Source: Mucilaginibacter terrigena
Lineage (GTDB): Bacteria > Bacteroidota > Bacteroidia > Sphingobacteriales > Sphingobacteriaceae
NCBI RefSeq assembly: GCF_004168255.1
Contig: NZ_SEWG01000005.1
Coordinates: forward strand, 62,001 to 126,000
DNA length: 64,000 nt
Direction of reading: 5' to 3'
Part shown: positions 31,752 to 40,449 of the stretch, one piece after another
Numbering within the stretch: the first letter of the stretch is position 1
How the letters are laid out: each line of letters starts with the position of its first letter
The notes under the pieces: model-generated
The model's database searches: none
Told to the model about the DNA's origin: nothing
What the model saw: only the letters and a program-made list of their open reading frames with translations
Translations under genes and position numbers: made by a program

Positions 31752-34637
31752 TTACAGCTCGATGAGAAACTCAACGAGGTTTTTATCGTGTGCTAAATTG
31801 AGCTTTTTACGCAGGCGGTAGCGGCGTATCTCTACCCCGCGCAGTGAAATGTTTAATAAGGATGCCATTTCCTTACTGCTCATATTCATACGCAGGTAGG
31901 CGCAAAGTTTCAAATCGTTAGGCACAAGGTCCGGATGGCCGTGTTTTAATTTTTTGAAGAAGTTCTCGTGCGCTTCGTTAAAACTGTTCTCAAAAACGTT
32001 CCAGTCGCGGTCATCACTCATACCCTCGTCAATAACCTTGTGGATCTTTTTAAGCTGTTCTTCTGAAAGTTTTTTGCCTGTACTATCTTTAAAATTATTG
32101 ATCTCGTCGCTTATTTTTTGCAACAGTTCGTTCTTATAAACAATATTCATAGCCGAATTAGCCAGTTCGCGGCTTTTGCTTGCCAGATCGGCCTGTAGCT
32201 GTTCGTTTTTTATTGTTACGATATGCTGCTCGTTGGCCACGGCCTCGCGGCGTAAAAATTCCTCTTTTTCGCGCTGCAGTTTTTCATGGATTTCCTGGCG
32301 GTGGCGTTTTAATTTTGAACGGTAGTAATACCTGATGCTGTAATATATTAGCACCAGGAGTAATAAGTAAAGTATAATGGCAAACTTACCGGCATACCAT
32401 GGTGGCAATACTTCGAAGGTAAAGGTTGTTACCGCCGATACATTCTCGTCGTTTATTTTTGCCCGCACCTTAAAATGATATGTGCCCTGGTTAAGGTTTG
32501 TAAACTCCTTTTGGCTCTGCGGGCTCCAATCGCTCCATTGCCGCGAGTAGCCTTCCAGGTAAAATTGGTATTTAATTTTTGACTGTTTATAGTACGGCAG
32601 CGAGTATGAAATGCGGATGTTATTTTGATTGTAAGGGATGGATATCACAATGTCATCGCTGTTCATATCACTCAGGGCCGATGTTTTATCGGTGATATTC
32701 TCCACCTTCCGTATCAATACCGGCGGCAGTTTTAACTTAGGTTGTCGCGATGCATCCTCATCGTTCAGTATCACAAAGCCATCGTCAACACTTATCAGGT
32801 AAATTTGGTTATTAATTAGGTTGATGTTTTCGTAGTTCTGCACCATCTGGCCGTTTAGCATGCTAAACCTGTTAGAGTCGATACTTAGTTTACCCGGTAC
32901 AGAAAGGTCTGCCAGGGCAACCCGCCCATGGTTTATAAACCAATATTTTTTGCCCACAGCTGCTATTACCTTATTTGACGATGCAAAAGTGTTTAGCTTT
33001 TTATTAAGCTGCTGATACTTGTAAAACCTGTCGGTAATATCATCATAAACATAAAAGCCCGAGTCTGATGAAAACACGATGCGGTTATCGAGGTTAAATA
33101 CACCCACGTTGTAACTATCGGGCAGGCCCGAACGCTTATCATAATATTTTTGCGACACCACTTTTTTACTATCCTCACTAAGCGTAACCTTGTAGATGCC
33201 CTTATAGGCATGGCTTACCCATATCTGGCCTTTGTTATCCTGTTCTACATAGCGCGATGGCTCGCCAAAGCCCTCTACCTTATGATCAAACACCCAGTTG
33301 CCAAACGCGTCTTTATGATATATGATAAGCCCCGTATATGTGCCCTGGATGAGCTGGTTACTATTAAATTTTTTGATGGTCCACCCGCCGCTTAGCGATG
33401 TTATTTTGGTGATAGAGCTGCCATTAACCTGGAAGGTACCATCATTATGCCCGCAAAGCAGGCGGCCATCCTGTAACGACAACTCCCATACCTGCCCCTG
33501 CGAGCCGGGAATAAGCTTAAAATCAAAAGACTGGAAAAGCCGCTTGGTGCCCGAACTTATCCACTCGCTGTAAAAAAGACCCTGGTTGGTGCCCAGGTAT
33601 ATTTTATTATTGAAAATAATGCTGGAATAAACGGTGCCAAACCTGCCGGTTTTATCAAAGTAAAAATAAAGAGGGGAGTTGATCTCGATACGGTCGATGC
33701 CATTATCCAGCCCGGCCCAAAGGTTTTGCTCGGTATCTACATATAAACTCAGCACCGTATTATTTTGCAGCCCGCTCGATTTATTGATATGCTGTACCAC
33801 ATTGCCCGCGGTATCAATAATGATCACGCCGTTTAAAATAGTCCCGTAAGCAATGTATTTACCCAGTATAATAGTGCCATTGTTAAGCTGGTAAGTTTTT
33901 AAAAAGTCGTTGGCCTGGTTTTGCCAGGGGGTTATTTGCTTGCCATCGTAAATAAACAAGCCGTTTTTGGCCGTGCCTATAAGGTATTTATCCTTTTGGA
34001 AAGGCAGCACAGATAAAACACGACCGCCTAATACATTGCTGCCCTCAATATAGCTAAGCTTATCGCCTTTAAGTTCAAACAAACCCGCGTCAACCTGCTC
34101 TACAAAATACCGGCTGCCTGTTTTAAATAAAAAAAGGAAAGGCTTTGGCGCTTTTACAACAGTAATTTTGCCATTAGCATAGATGTATATGGAGCCAAAC
34201 GACTGGAATATCACCCTATCATTGTCTACATATATTTTCCAAATCTCTTCTTTTATGGGCTGGTACCTTTTAGGGATAAGTTGTGTAAGCGAGTTGTATT
34301 TAAGGAAGCCCTTTGAGTTGTTTTCCCAAAAGCCAAACTCGCCAAAGCCGCCCGAATATATTTTGCCCTTGCCATCGGTAGCTGCCGAGCGCACGATAAG
34401 CCCGTTGGGCATGCGGTTAAGCTGCCAGTATTTACCGTCGAACGAGAGCAGGCCCTCATCATTGCCAAAATACATAATGCCATGCTCATCGCGCGTTACC
34501 GACCAGTTTTGATTACCCGACTGGTATTGCGCCTTGGTATAATTTTGAACATAGGGCACACCAATACTCTTTATATCAGCCGCCCTGGCCAATATATTGC
34601 TCAATAAAAAAAATGCAAACAGGATGTGTTTACGCAT
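31752..34637 (-). CDS. one-protein sensor-regulator: beta-propeller, Y_Y_Y, TM, LuxR-type HTH
   Basis: This 961-residue protein has a signal peptide (1-19). A periplasmic propeller of two-component-regulator repeats follows at about 30-640 (NWSVTRDEHGIMYFGNDEGLLSFDGK, LSLYVDTEQNLWAGLDNGIDRI). Next come a Y_Y_Y domain at about 680-745 (YQFYLEGYSRQWSDW), one TM at about 752-772, a coiled coil at about 775-900, and a C-terminal HTH (MASLLNISLRGVEIRRYRLRKKL). It has the sensor half of hybrid two-component PUL regulators but no kinase or receiver; sensing seems linked directly to DNA binding. It lies upstream of susC on the same strand, so it probably controls the PUL. Confidence 0.88.
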   Translation of the reverse strand: MRKHILFAFFLLSNILARAADIKSIGVPYVQNYTKAQYQSGNQNWSVTRDEHGIMYFGNDEGLLSFDGKYWQLNRMPNGLIVRSAATDGKGKIYSGGFGEFGFWENNSKGFLKYNSLTQLIPKRYQPIKEEIWKIYVDNDRVIFQSFGSIYIYANGKITVVKAPKPFLFLFKTGSRYFVEQVDAGLFELKGDKLSYIEGSNVLGGRVLSVLPFQKDKYLIGTAKNGLFIYDGKQITPWQNQANDFLKTYQLNNGTIILGKYIAYGTILNGVIIIDTAGNVVQHINKSSGLQNNTVLSLYVDTEQNLWAGLDNGIDRIEINSPLYFYFDKTGRFGTVYSSIIFNNKIYLGTNQGLFYSEWISSGTKRLFQSFDFKLIPGSQGQVWELSLQDGRLLCGHNDGTFQVNGSSITKITSLSGGWTIKKFNSNQLIQGTYTGLIIYHKDAFGNWVFDHKVEGFGEPSRYVEQDNKGQIWVSHAYKGIYKVTLSEDSKKVVSQKYYDKRSGLPDSYNVGVFNLDNRIVFSSDSGFYVYDDITDRFYKYQQLNKKLNTFASSNKVIAAVGKKYWFINHGRVALADLSVPGKLSIDSNRFSMLNGQMVQNYENINLINNQIYLISVDDGFVILNDEDASRQPKLKLPPVLIRKVENITDKTSALSDMNSDDIVISIPYNQNNIRISYSLPYYKQSKIKYQFYLEGYSRQWSDWSPQSQKEFTNLNQGTYHFKVRAKINDENVSAVTTFTFEVLPPWYAGKFAIILYLLLLVLIYYSIRYYYRSKLKRHRQEIHEKLQREKEEFLRREAVANEQHIVTIKNEQLQADLASKSRELANSAMNIVYKNELLQKISDEINNFKDSTGKKLSEEQLKKIHKVIDEGMSDDRDWNVFENSFNEAHENFFKKLKHGHPDLVPNDLKLCAYLRMNMSSKEMASLLNISLRGVEIRRYRLRKKLNLAHDKNLVEFLIEL

Positions 34638-34702
34638 AGGTGTTTATGGCACGATGTAATTGTACGAAAATACAATTTGCTATTGAATAAACAGTAGGTT
34701 AC

Positions 34703-34855
34703 ATTTTGGCTGAAGCCAAAACCCGAGCGATTTTGATCCGTCGGCTAAAGCCCACAGTGAGGATGGGTCTTAATACTTCGGCCGATAGCAACTTTTATTC
34801 ATTGCCGTCCTATAAATGCGATGGCAATGATAAGCAAATCCGGCTTTAGCCGAAA
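34703..34855. repeat. nested-hairpin repeat element, copy 1
   Basis: Outer palindromic motifs TTTGGCTgaAGCCAAAAC (34705-34722) and CGGCTTTAGCCGAAAC (34841-34856) enclose a further CGGCTAAAGCC (34742-34752) and an inner hairpin ATTGCC-n16-GGCAAT (34801-34828). A second element with the same parts is at 46315-46460. No coding capacity. It fills the spacer between the PUL regulator and trhO. Confidence 0.65.
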
Positions 34856-35818
34856 CTATTCGCCAGCTAACTGAACGGTACCTTTTTTAGCGGTGTTAAC
34901 CGGTTGCGGTACTTTTACATAGTATCCGGTGCCATCATAAACACGTTTACGCGGGTGCTCCTGGCAGGCATCGCTGCAGCAGCCATCCATTTTGGTGCCG
35001 CACTCGTCGCATTGGGTAAAATGCTCGTTGCACTCGGGGTTGGCACAATTGATCATTTTTGGAGTGGTTTTGCCACAGTTGCGGCAGGTTGAGATAACCA
35101 CCGGGTTTACGCTGTTTACATCAACCGACAGGCGATTGTCGAACACGTAACATTTGCCTTCAAAATCCTCGCCACCGGTTTCCTTGCCGTATTTAATAAT
35201 TCCGCCGTGCAGCTGGTAAACATCGCTAAAGCCTTCGTGCAATAGCAGGGCCGATGCCTTTTCGCATTTGATGCCGCCGGTGCAGTAGGTAAGTATTTTT
35301 TTATCCTTGTATTGGGCAAGCTCGTTGATCATGGCAGGGAAGTCGCGGAAGTTCTCGATATCCAAAGTAACCGCGTTTTTAAATTTGCCCAGGGAGTGTT
35401 CATAGTTGGAGCGTACATCCAGGATAACTACATCGTCGCGGTCTTTCATGGCCAAAAAGTCTTTTGGCTCCAGGTGCTTGCCGGTTTTTTGTTGCGGGTT
35501 GATGATGTTTGGGTCGCGCAGGCCCGAATGTACAATCTCTGATTTATAGCGGCAGTGCATTTTCACAAACGAAGGTTCTTCTACCTCATCAACTTTAAAA
35601 TCGATACCGGCAAACCGCTCGTCTGCGTGCAAGGTATCCATATAGGTTTTGCATGCATCGGCTGTGCCGGATACTGTGCCGTTCAATCCCTCGTTGGCTA
35701 CAATAATGCGCCCGGTTAATCCAAGAGATCTACAAAATTTTAAATGATCGGCAGCAAATTGCTCGCCATCGGCTATTGTTGAATAACAATAGTAAAGTAG
35801 TGTGTTGTATTTTATCAT
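34856..35818 (-). CDS. trhO: tRNA uridine(34) hydroxylase (rhodanese family)
   Basis: This 320-residue protein has an N-terminal acylphosphatase-like UPF0176 domain (IIVANEGLNGTVSG at about 40) and a rhodanese domain at about 125-225 with the catalytic Cys in ILTYCTGGIKCEKASALL. The C-terminus carries many Cys pairs (CRNCGKTTPKMINC, CDECGTKMDGCC), a probable zinc-binding tail. Family members make 5-hydroxyuridine at tRNA position 34 with oxygen. The start MIKYNTLLYY at 35818 is preferred over a Met two codons upstream. A perfect minus-strand -7 box (35859-35866) lies upstream. Confidence 0.93.
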   Translation of the reverse strand: MIKYNTLLYYCYSTIADGEQFAADHLKFCRSLGLTGRIIVANEGLNGTVSGTADACKTYMDTLHADERFAGIDFKVDEVEEPSFVKMHCRYKSEIVHSGLRDPNIINPQQKTGKHLEPKDFLAMKDRDDVVILDVRSNYEHSLGKFKNAVTLDIENFRDFPAMINELAQYKDKKILTYCTGGIKCEKASALLLHEGFSDVYQLHGGIIKYGKETGGEDFEGKCYVFDNRLSVDVNSVNPVVISTCRNCGKTTPKMINCANPECNEHFTQCDECGTKMDGCCSDACQEHPRKRVYDGTGYYVKVPQPVNTAKKGTVQLAGE

Positions 35819-35858
35819 AACCACATTGATACCGCTGCAAACGGTGTTAAATGAGGTG

Positions 35859-35866
35859 CAAATGTA
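35859..35866 (-). promoter_or_regulatory. -7 box (TACATTTG) of trhO
   Basis: A full TAnnTTTG match on the minus strand ends about 40 bases before the trhO start. Confidence 0.45.
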
Positions 35867-35872
35867 GTAAAA

Positions 35873-35938
35873 AGTTGAAAGTTCAAAGTCGAAAGTAGTA
35901 AAGATTAACTTTTGACTTCGAACTTTAGACTTTCAACT
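35873..35938. repeat. inverted word array, word AAAGTTCAAAGTC
   Basis: GTTGAAAGTTCAAAGTCGAAAGT (35874-35896) is mirrored by CTTTTGACTTCGAACTTTAGACTTTCAAC (35909-35937). It fills the short spacer between trhO and the DUF5686 gene. Confidence 0.7.
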
Positions 35939-35940
35939 CT

Positions 35941-38421
35941 CTACCGTATCCCGTAAAATATCCTGATACCCTGCAGGTATTTTTTGTTGCCCATGTAAGA
36001 TACGCCGTAATCTACGCGGAAAATAAGGCGCTGAACGCCAACGTAAAATTCGCGGTAATTGGGGTTTTCTTTGGTTGTTAAAAAGTTGGCGCCTATAACC
36101 TCTTCGAGTTTTAGTTTACGGATGAGCGGCACTTTACTTAATATCGACCCTGCAAAATTATGCTGGTAATGCGCCTCGAAGAATGCCCCGCCCGTGCTAA
36201 ACTGATAAAAAGGAAGGAAGTGGAAGCTACCGATGTATGTCGGGTCGAAAGTGGTACCCTGGTTACCTAAAAAGTGGTAATTATCCATGTAGTACAGGGT
36301 ATTGTGGTTAAAAAAGTTGCCCCCGGTTAATTTGAACGATGAAAAGCCTGAAAGCCCTATCCGCAGGTTATTTTGCGAAATATCTGCCGATGCGAAATCA
36401 TAATTTACATCCGAGCCGAAAGCCTTGTTGATCCCTTTACGGTAATTGAGGGTTAGGGTGGGATATTTTGATGGCAGATTAAACTTGCCTGTAGGCCGGG
36501 TGATATACTGCTGATCGAACGTAAAAGTTACCGACGTATTAAAAGTTAACGCCTGGTTCTGCGGGAATAAGAACGAGTGGTCATCGGCTGGAGCGTCATC
36601 AGGTGCTTTAGGGTTGTTAGAGGTGTACTCTTTATCTTTCACATCTCTGATATGCCCAAAAGCTGTATTGTACAATTGTGTGCGACTGGCATAGCTTAAT
36701 CCCCCCATCCACAAAATGCCGTTCGATAGTTCGCGCTGGTAGCCAAAGCCGCCAAATTGCGAACGGTAATATTTGACATAGTTATTCTCGGATAATAGCG
36801 TACTCAGCGTATTAAAGTATAACGACCGCGTACCAACATTATTCAGGTCGAGGATATCGCTTCCAAAATCAACATAAAATTTGGCGTTATGGAAAGGGTC
36901 ATTCAAATACTCGGCATGTACATTGGCGCTGAATAACTTATTAGCAAACCCATACCGCAGGGCAGGGGTAATACTGTACGAATGCCAATCGTCAATAACA
37001 TGGGTATAGCGTACTTTGGCGTTTATACCAAAGCCTTCTACAGTGTTGTAATAAAACGTTTGTAAGAACGGGAAAACGTGCAGCGAATCGCGCTCATCGC
37101 GGCTACTGGCATCGTAGCCGAATATCAGGTAGCCGGGGTAGTTAATGCCGTTTTTTTCGTGCTGCAACGAATCTAAATACCTGTCTGTTTTTTTGTATGC
37201 CGCAATGCTGTCCTTCTTTTGATAATCGCGTGTTTCTAACCGGGTTAAGGGCAAAAGGCGGCGTGTATCCCAATATGCCGATGGTTTACTGTTGGCGGCT
37301 GTATCTATCCGTAATATTTCGCCATTGAAAAAGCCGGGCGGAAACTTGGGATTTATTTTGTAGTTGTTAAAAATCCCTTCGTAATAACCGCCAAACTTAA
37401 ACCCTAATACCGAACCTTTAAAATTAAATTGTATAGCAGCCGGCATCCAAACGCTATCCGTAATAGGGATGTATTGCTGACTTATACGCATGGTATCAAC
37501 CAGGTTAAGGCTGCTCATGGTATTGGTTAGGTAAAGGTCGGCGCTGTAAATTCGCCAGTCGCCTTCCACTATATATAAGCTCCCCTGAAAATACATCCCA
37601 TGCTCCCGCTTGGGTATAACTTCTATCTTATCAATAGTACGCCCGTTTTGTATGGTGCTGCCAATTAGCTTGTAATTATAAAAATCGAACGCGTTTGATG
37701 CCAGCGGCGATATGTAGCCGCGGGTACTAAGGCCGTTAATTTTAAAAACATCATTATAAAAATTCACCTGCAGGTCTGACGCTTTGCTATAATCAAACGC
37801 CGTATTTATACCTGCTTCCCTTGAGGCTATGGTAACCTCCCTAACTTTGTTTGGCCTGGCAAAATTATACGTAGATAGCAGCTCTGACTGATAAAGGATA
37901 CCCCGCCCGTTCGAGTCGAGGTCTAATGCCTGAGTTACTGCTTTGCTGGTTAACGATTTTGGTGAACTAAGCAGCCTTTGCACTGCTTTAATATATACCG
38001 AGCATGAATAGCTGTTTACTTCTTCCAGGTGCTGCTTGCGTTTGGCAATGGCCATGCGCATAATGGTATCGCCGGGGTCAAGGTTTTCCTTCCACTTGTC
38101 AGATAAAGCGCTGAATTTAAAAACCTCGCCGGCAAGCTGCACATCATGCACCTCATTATGGTCGGTTATGGTAATGCTTTCGGTTTGTTCTTTATAGCCC
38201 GTAAAGCGGTAGGTAACGTTGTATGTACCGGGGCTTAATTTAAACTGGTAGCTGCCTTCTTCGTTGGCAGTTGTGCCGTAAGTAGAGTTACGGATATATA
38301 CCGATGTAAAGCCCACCGTCTCGTTATTTGGGCCGGTAACAAGCCCCGATAGCACATACTGCTGTGCCGAAACACTCAGGGAGGTTAGTATAAATAAAAC
38401 AAAAGGTAAATATCTTCTCAT
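35941..38421 (-). CDS. DUF5686 outer-membrane protein with carboxypeptidase-like domain
   Basis: This 826-residue protein has a signal peptide (MRRYLPFVLFIL, cleavage near VSAQQ). A CarboxypepD_reg-like domain follows at about 20-100 (VLSGLVTGPNNETVGFTSVYIRNSTYGTTANEEGSY), then a long domain of the DUF5686 type, rich in alternating aromatic strands (for example FYYNTVEGFGINAKVRY). It ends in FRVDYGVSYMGNKKYLQGIRIFYGIR, a typical barrel end. It probably forms an outer-membrane beta barrel with a periplasmic front domain. No substrate is known. Confidence 0.85.
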   Translation of the reverse strand: MRRYLPFVLFILTSLSVSAQQYVLSGLVTGPNNETVGFTSVYIRNSTYGTTANEEGSYQFKLSPGTYNVTYRFTGYKEQTESITITDHNEVHDVQLAGEVFKFSALSDKWKENLDPGDTIMRMAIAKRKQHLEEVNSYSCSVYIKAVQRLLSSPKSLTSKAVTQALDLDSNGRGILYQSELLSTYNFARPNKVREVTIASREAGINTAFDYSKASDLQVNFYNDVFKINGLSTRGYISPLASNAFDFYNYKLIGSTIQNGRTIDKIEVIPKREHGMYFQGSLYIVEGDWRIYSADLYLTNTMSSLNLVDTMRISQQYIPITDSVWMPAAIQFNFKGSVLGFKFGGYYEGIFNNYKINPKFPPGFFNGEILRIDTAANSKPSAYWDTRRLLPLTRLETRDYQKKDSIAAYKKTDRYLDSLQHEKNGINYPGYLIFGYDASSRDERDSLHVFPFLQTFYYNTVEGFGINAKVRYTHVIDDWHSYSITPALRYGFANKLFSANVHAEYLNDPFHNAKFYVDFGSDILDLNNVGTRSLYFNTLSTLLSENNYVKYYRSQFGGFGYQRELSNGILWMGGLSYASRTQLYNTAFGHIRDVKDKEYTSNNPKAPDDAPADDHSFLFPQNQALTFNTSVTFTFDQQYITRPTGKFNLPSKYPTLTLNYRKGINKAFGSDVNYDFASADISQNNLRIGLSGFSSFKLTGGNFFNHNTLYYMDNYHFLGNQGTTFDPTYIGSFHFLPFYQFSTGGAFFEAHYQHNFAGSILSKVPLIRKLKLEEVIGANFLTTKENPNYREFYVGVQRLIFRVDYGVSYMGNKKYLQGIRIFYGIR

Positions 38422-38522
38422 ATGGAATTTTACGATTAATAGTATTTACAGGCAAAATGTTTGGTGGTACACGTAATTTACATAAAATGTTTTGCATAAC
38501 CGTTCAATTACAGGTTATTGTT

Positions 38523-38530
38523 TAATTTTG
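38523..38530 (+). promoter_or_regulatory. -7 box (TAATTTTG) of kbl
   Basis: A full TAnnTTTG match lies 20 bases before the kbl ATG. No clear -33 TTG at the normal spacing. Confidence 0.45.
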
Positions 38531-38550
38531 AGCCATTAATATCATCACAT

Positions 38551-39741
38551 ATGTATAAAACATTGCATCCCGTTTTACAGCAGGAACTTACCGACATTGA
38601 AAGTGCCGGCTTATATAAACGCGAAAGAATTATCACCTCGCCGCAGGGCGCTGATATTACCGTACAGGGCGGTAAAGAAGTTATAAATTTTTGTGCCAAT
38701 AATTACCTGGGGCTTTCGGCACATCCAAAAGTAATTGCGGCTGCCAAAGCCACTATGGATACGCATGGATACGGCTTGTCGTCAGTTCGTTTTATTTGCG
38801 GTACGCAGGATATCCATAAAAAATTGGAGCAAAAGATCTCGGAATTTTTAGGCACCGAAGATACCATTCTTTATGCCGCCGCTTTTGATGCCAATGGTGG
38901 CGTTTTCGAGCCGCTTTTTAACGATCAGGACGCCATTATATCCGATGAATTGAACCATGCGTCCATCATCGACGGGGTGCGTCTTTGCAAAGCACAGCGC
39001 AAACGTTATAAGCACGATGACATGGCCGATCTGGAAGAGCAACTAAAAGCCACGCAGGACCTTCGCCACCGTATCATCGTTACCGATGGCGCGTTCTCTA
39101 TGGATGGTACCATAGCGCAGCTGGATAAAATTTGCGCCCTTGCCGAGCAGTACAACGCTTTGGTGATGATAGACGAAAGCCATTGCAGTGGTTTTATGGG
39201 CAAAACCGGTCGCGGTACGCACGAGCACCATAACGTAATGGGTAAAATAGATATCATTACCGGTACATTGGGCAAAGCTTTAGGCGGTGCATCGGGCGGG
39301 TTTACATCGGGCCGTAAAGAAATTATCGACATGCTGCGCCAGCGCTCGCGCCCATACCTGTTTAGCAATACTTTGGCCCCCGCCATTACCGGCGCATCAA
39401 TAGCCGTGCTGGATATGCTTAGCGAAACTACCGACCTGCGCGATAAACTGGAAAGCAACACCCAATACTTCCGCGAGAAAATGACCGCAGCAGGGTTCGA
39501 TATAAAACCCGGTGTGCACCCCATTGTACCGGTAATGCTTTACGAAGCTAAACTTGCGCAGGAGTTTGCAGCTAAAATGTTGGAAGAGGGTATCTACGTG
39601 ATCGGTTTCTACTACCCGGTTGTTCCGCAGGGCAAAGCACGTATCCGTGTGCAGATCTCTGCCGCGCACGATGTTGCGCATTTGGATAAGGCCATCGCCG
39701 CGTTTACCAAAGTGGGCAAAGCTTTAGGGGTGATTAAATAG
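38551..39741 (+). CDS. kbl: 2-amino-3-ketobutyrate CoA ligase (glycine C-acetyltransferase)
   Basis: This 396-residue PLP enzyme of the alpha-oxoamine synthase family has [13 protein letters not shown] at about 47, [19 protein letters not shown] at about 75, [15 protein letters not shown] at about 132, [15 protein letters not shown] at about 205 and the PLP-lysine segment [14 protein letters not shown] at about 238. The C-terminal [13 protein letters not shown] is also typical. It interconverts 2-amino-3-ketobutyrate plus CoA with glycine and acetyl-CoA in threonine breakdown; tdh is not adjacent. The start at 38551 fits the family N-terminus [10 protein letters not shown]. Confidence 0.95.
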   Translation: MYKTLHPVLQQELTDIESAGLYKRERIITSPQGADITVQGGKEVINFCANNYLGLSAHPKVIAAAKATMDTHGYGLSSVRFICGTQDIHKKLEQKISEFLGTEDTILYAAAFDANGGVFEPLFNDQDAIISDELNHASIIDGVRLCKAQRKRYKHDDMADLEEQLKATQDLRHRIIVTDGAFSMDGTIAQLDKICALAEQYNALVMIDESHCSGFMGKTGRGTHEHHNVMGKIDIITGTLGKALGGASGGFTSGRKEIIDMLRQRSRPYLFSNTLAPAITGASIAVLDMLSETTDLRDKLESNTQYFREKMTAAGFDIKPGVHPIVPVMLYEAKLAQEFAAKMLEEGIYVIGFYYPVVPQGKARIRVQISAAHDVAHLDKAIAAFTKVGKALGVIK

Positions 39742-39742
39742 T

Positions 39743-39778
39743 TACGTATAAATTATTTATATTTGTACGTATAAATTA
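39743..39778 (+). promoter_or_regulatory. toxin-antitoxin promoter with two 13-base direct repeats
   Basis: TACGTATAAATTA occurs at 39743-39755 and again at 39766-39778, 23 bases apart. A perfect -7 box TATATTTG (39758-39765) lies between them, so a repressor bound to the repeats would cover the promoter. The antitoxin ATG is at 39785. Confidence 0.6.
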
Positions 39779-39784
39779 CAGGGT

Positions 39785-40045
39785 ATGAAACTGACTTTAA
39801 ACATAGACCCCGGATTAATTCATCAAATTAAAGAGGTCGCAAAGAAAAAAAATACAAGTCTGTCAAAAATAACGGAAGGCCTTTTTAAAAAGGTGATAGA
39901 TACTGAAAGTGAGCCTTTTCAAATGAAAAGCCTTGATGAATTAGATAAACTGGCAAAAAGGTTTTCTATCGCAGGTGATCCTGTGCCTGACTTTGACCAC
40001 AAAGCCGAATATCATAACCACCTTGAACAAAAATACGGGGTGTGA
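39785..40045 (+). CDS. antitoxin, ribbon-helix-helix/DUF6364 type
   Basis: This 86-residue protein has an N-terminal ribbon-helix-helix-like segment (MKLTLNIDPGLIHQIKEVAKKKNTSLSKITEGLFKKV, about 1-37). A charged C-terminal tail follows (MKSLDELDKLAKRF) that in such antitoxins wraps the toxin. Its stop overlaps the toxin start by four bases (GTGA), the usual translational coupling. The promoter region holds a duplicated 13-base site, consistent with autoregulation. Composition is richer in A and T than the flanking kbl and pheS, which suggests recent gain. Confidence 0.8.
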   Translation: MKLTLNIDPGLIHQIKEVAKKKNTSLSKITEGLFKKVIDTESEPFQMKSLDELDKLAKRFSIAGDPVPDFDHKAEYHNHLEQKYGV

Positions 40046-40449
40046 AAAAGCTTTTTTTAGACAGCGATATTCTGTTAGATTTATCGTTAAAAAGGTCGGT
40101 GTTTTTTCTACCAGCACTTAATATTATACACTTGCTTGAAAAGGGTTACTTTAACGCTGTAACCTCCTCAGTAGCTTTTGTAAATATTCATTACTTTCTT
40201 AACAAGTACGATAGATTGAATAAGTTTTCCTTGTTAAATGAAATACGGTCAGTTATTTCCATAATCAATGTAGACGAAGAAATAATTGATATGGCGTTAA
40301 AGAGCAACTCGCCCGATTTTGAAGATGCTGTTCAATACTACGCTGCAATTAGTGGGGGATGCGATGCAATCATCACCCGAAATATAAAAGACTACAAGCA
40401 ATCGACAATACCGGTATTAACTGCCGAACAATTTCTAAGAACATTATAA
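40042..40449 (+). CDS. PIN-domain toxin
   Basis: This 135-residue protein has PIN-domain features: the first acidic motif FLDSDILLDL at 5-14 (Asp7, Asp9 and Asp13), a middle DFEDAVQYYAA at about 91-101 and a terminal ITRNIKDYK at about 110-118. PIN toxins are Mg-dependent ribonucleases that cut tRNA or rRNA. It starts with GTG at 40042 overlapping the antitoxin stop. Its TAA shares its last A with the ATG of pheS (TAATG), so toxin and an essential synthetase gene appear translationally coupled. Confidence 0.82.
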   Translation: MKKLFLDSDILLDLSLKRSVFFLPALNIIHLLEKGYFNAVTSSVAFVNIHYFLNKYDRLNKFSLLNEIRSVISIINVDEEIIDMALKSNSPDFEDAVQYYAAISGGCDAIITRNIKDYKQSTIPVLTAEQFLRTL

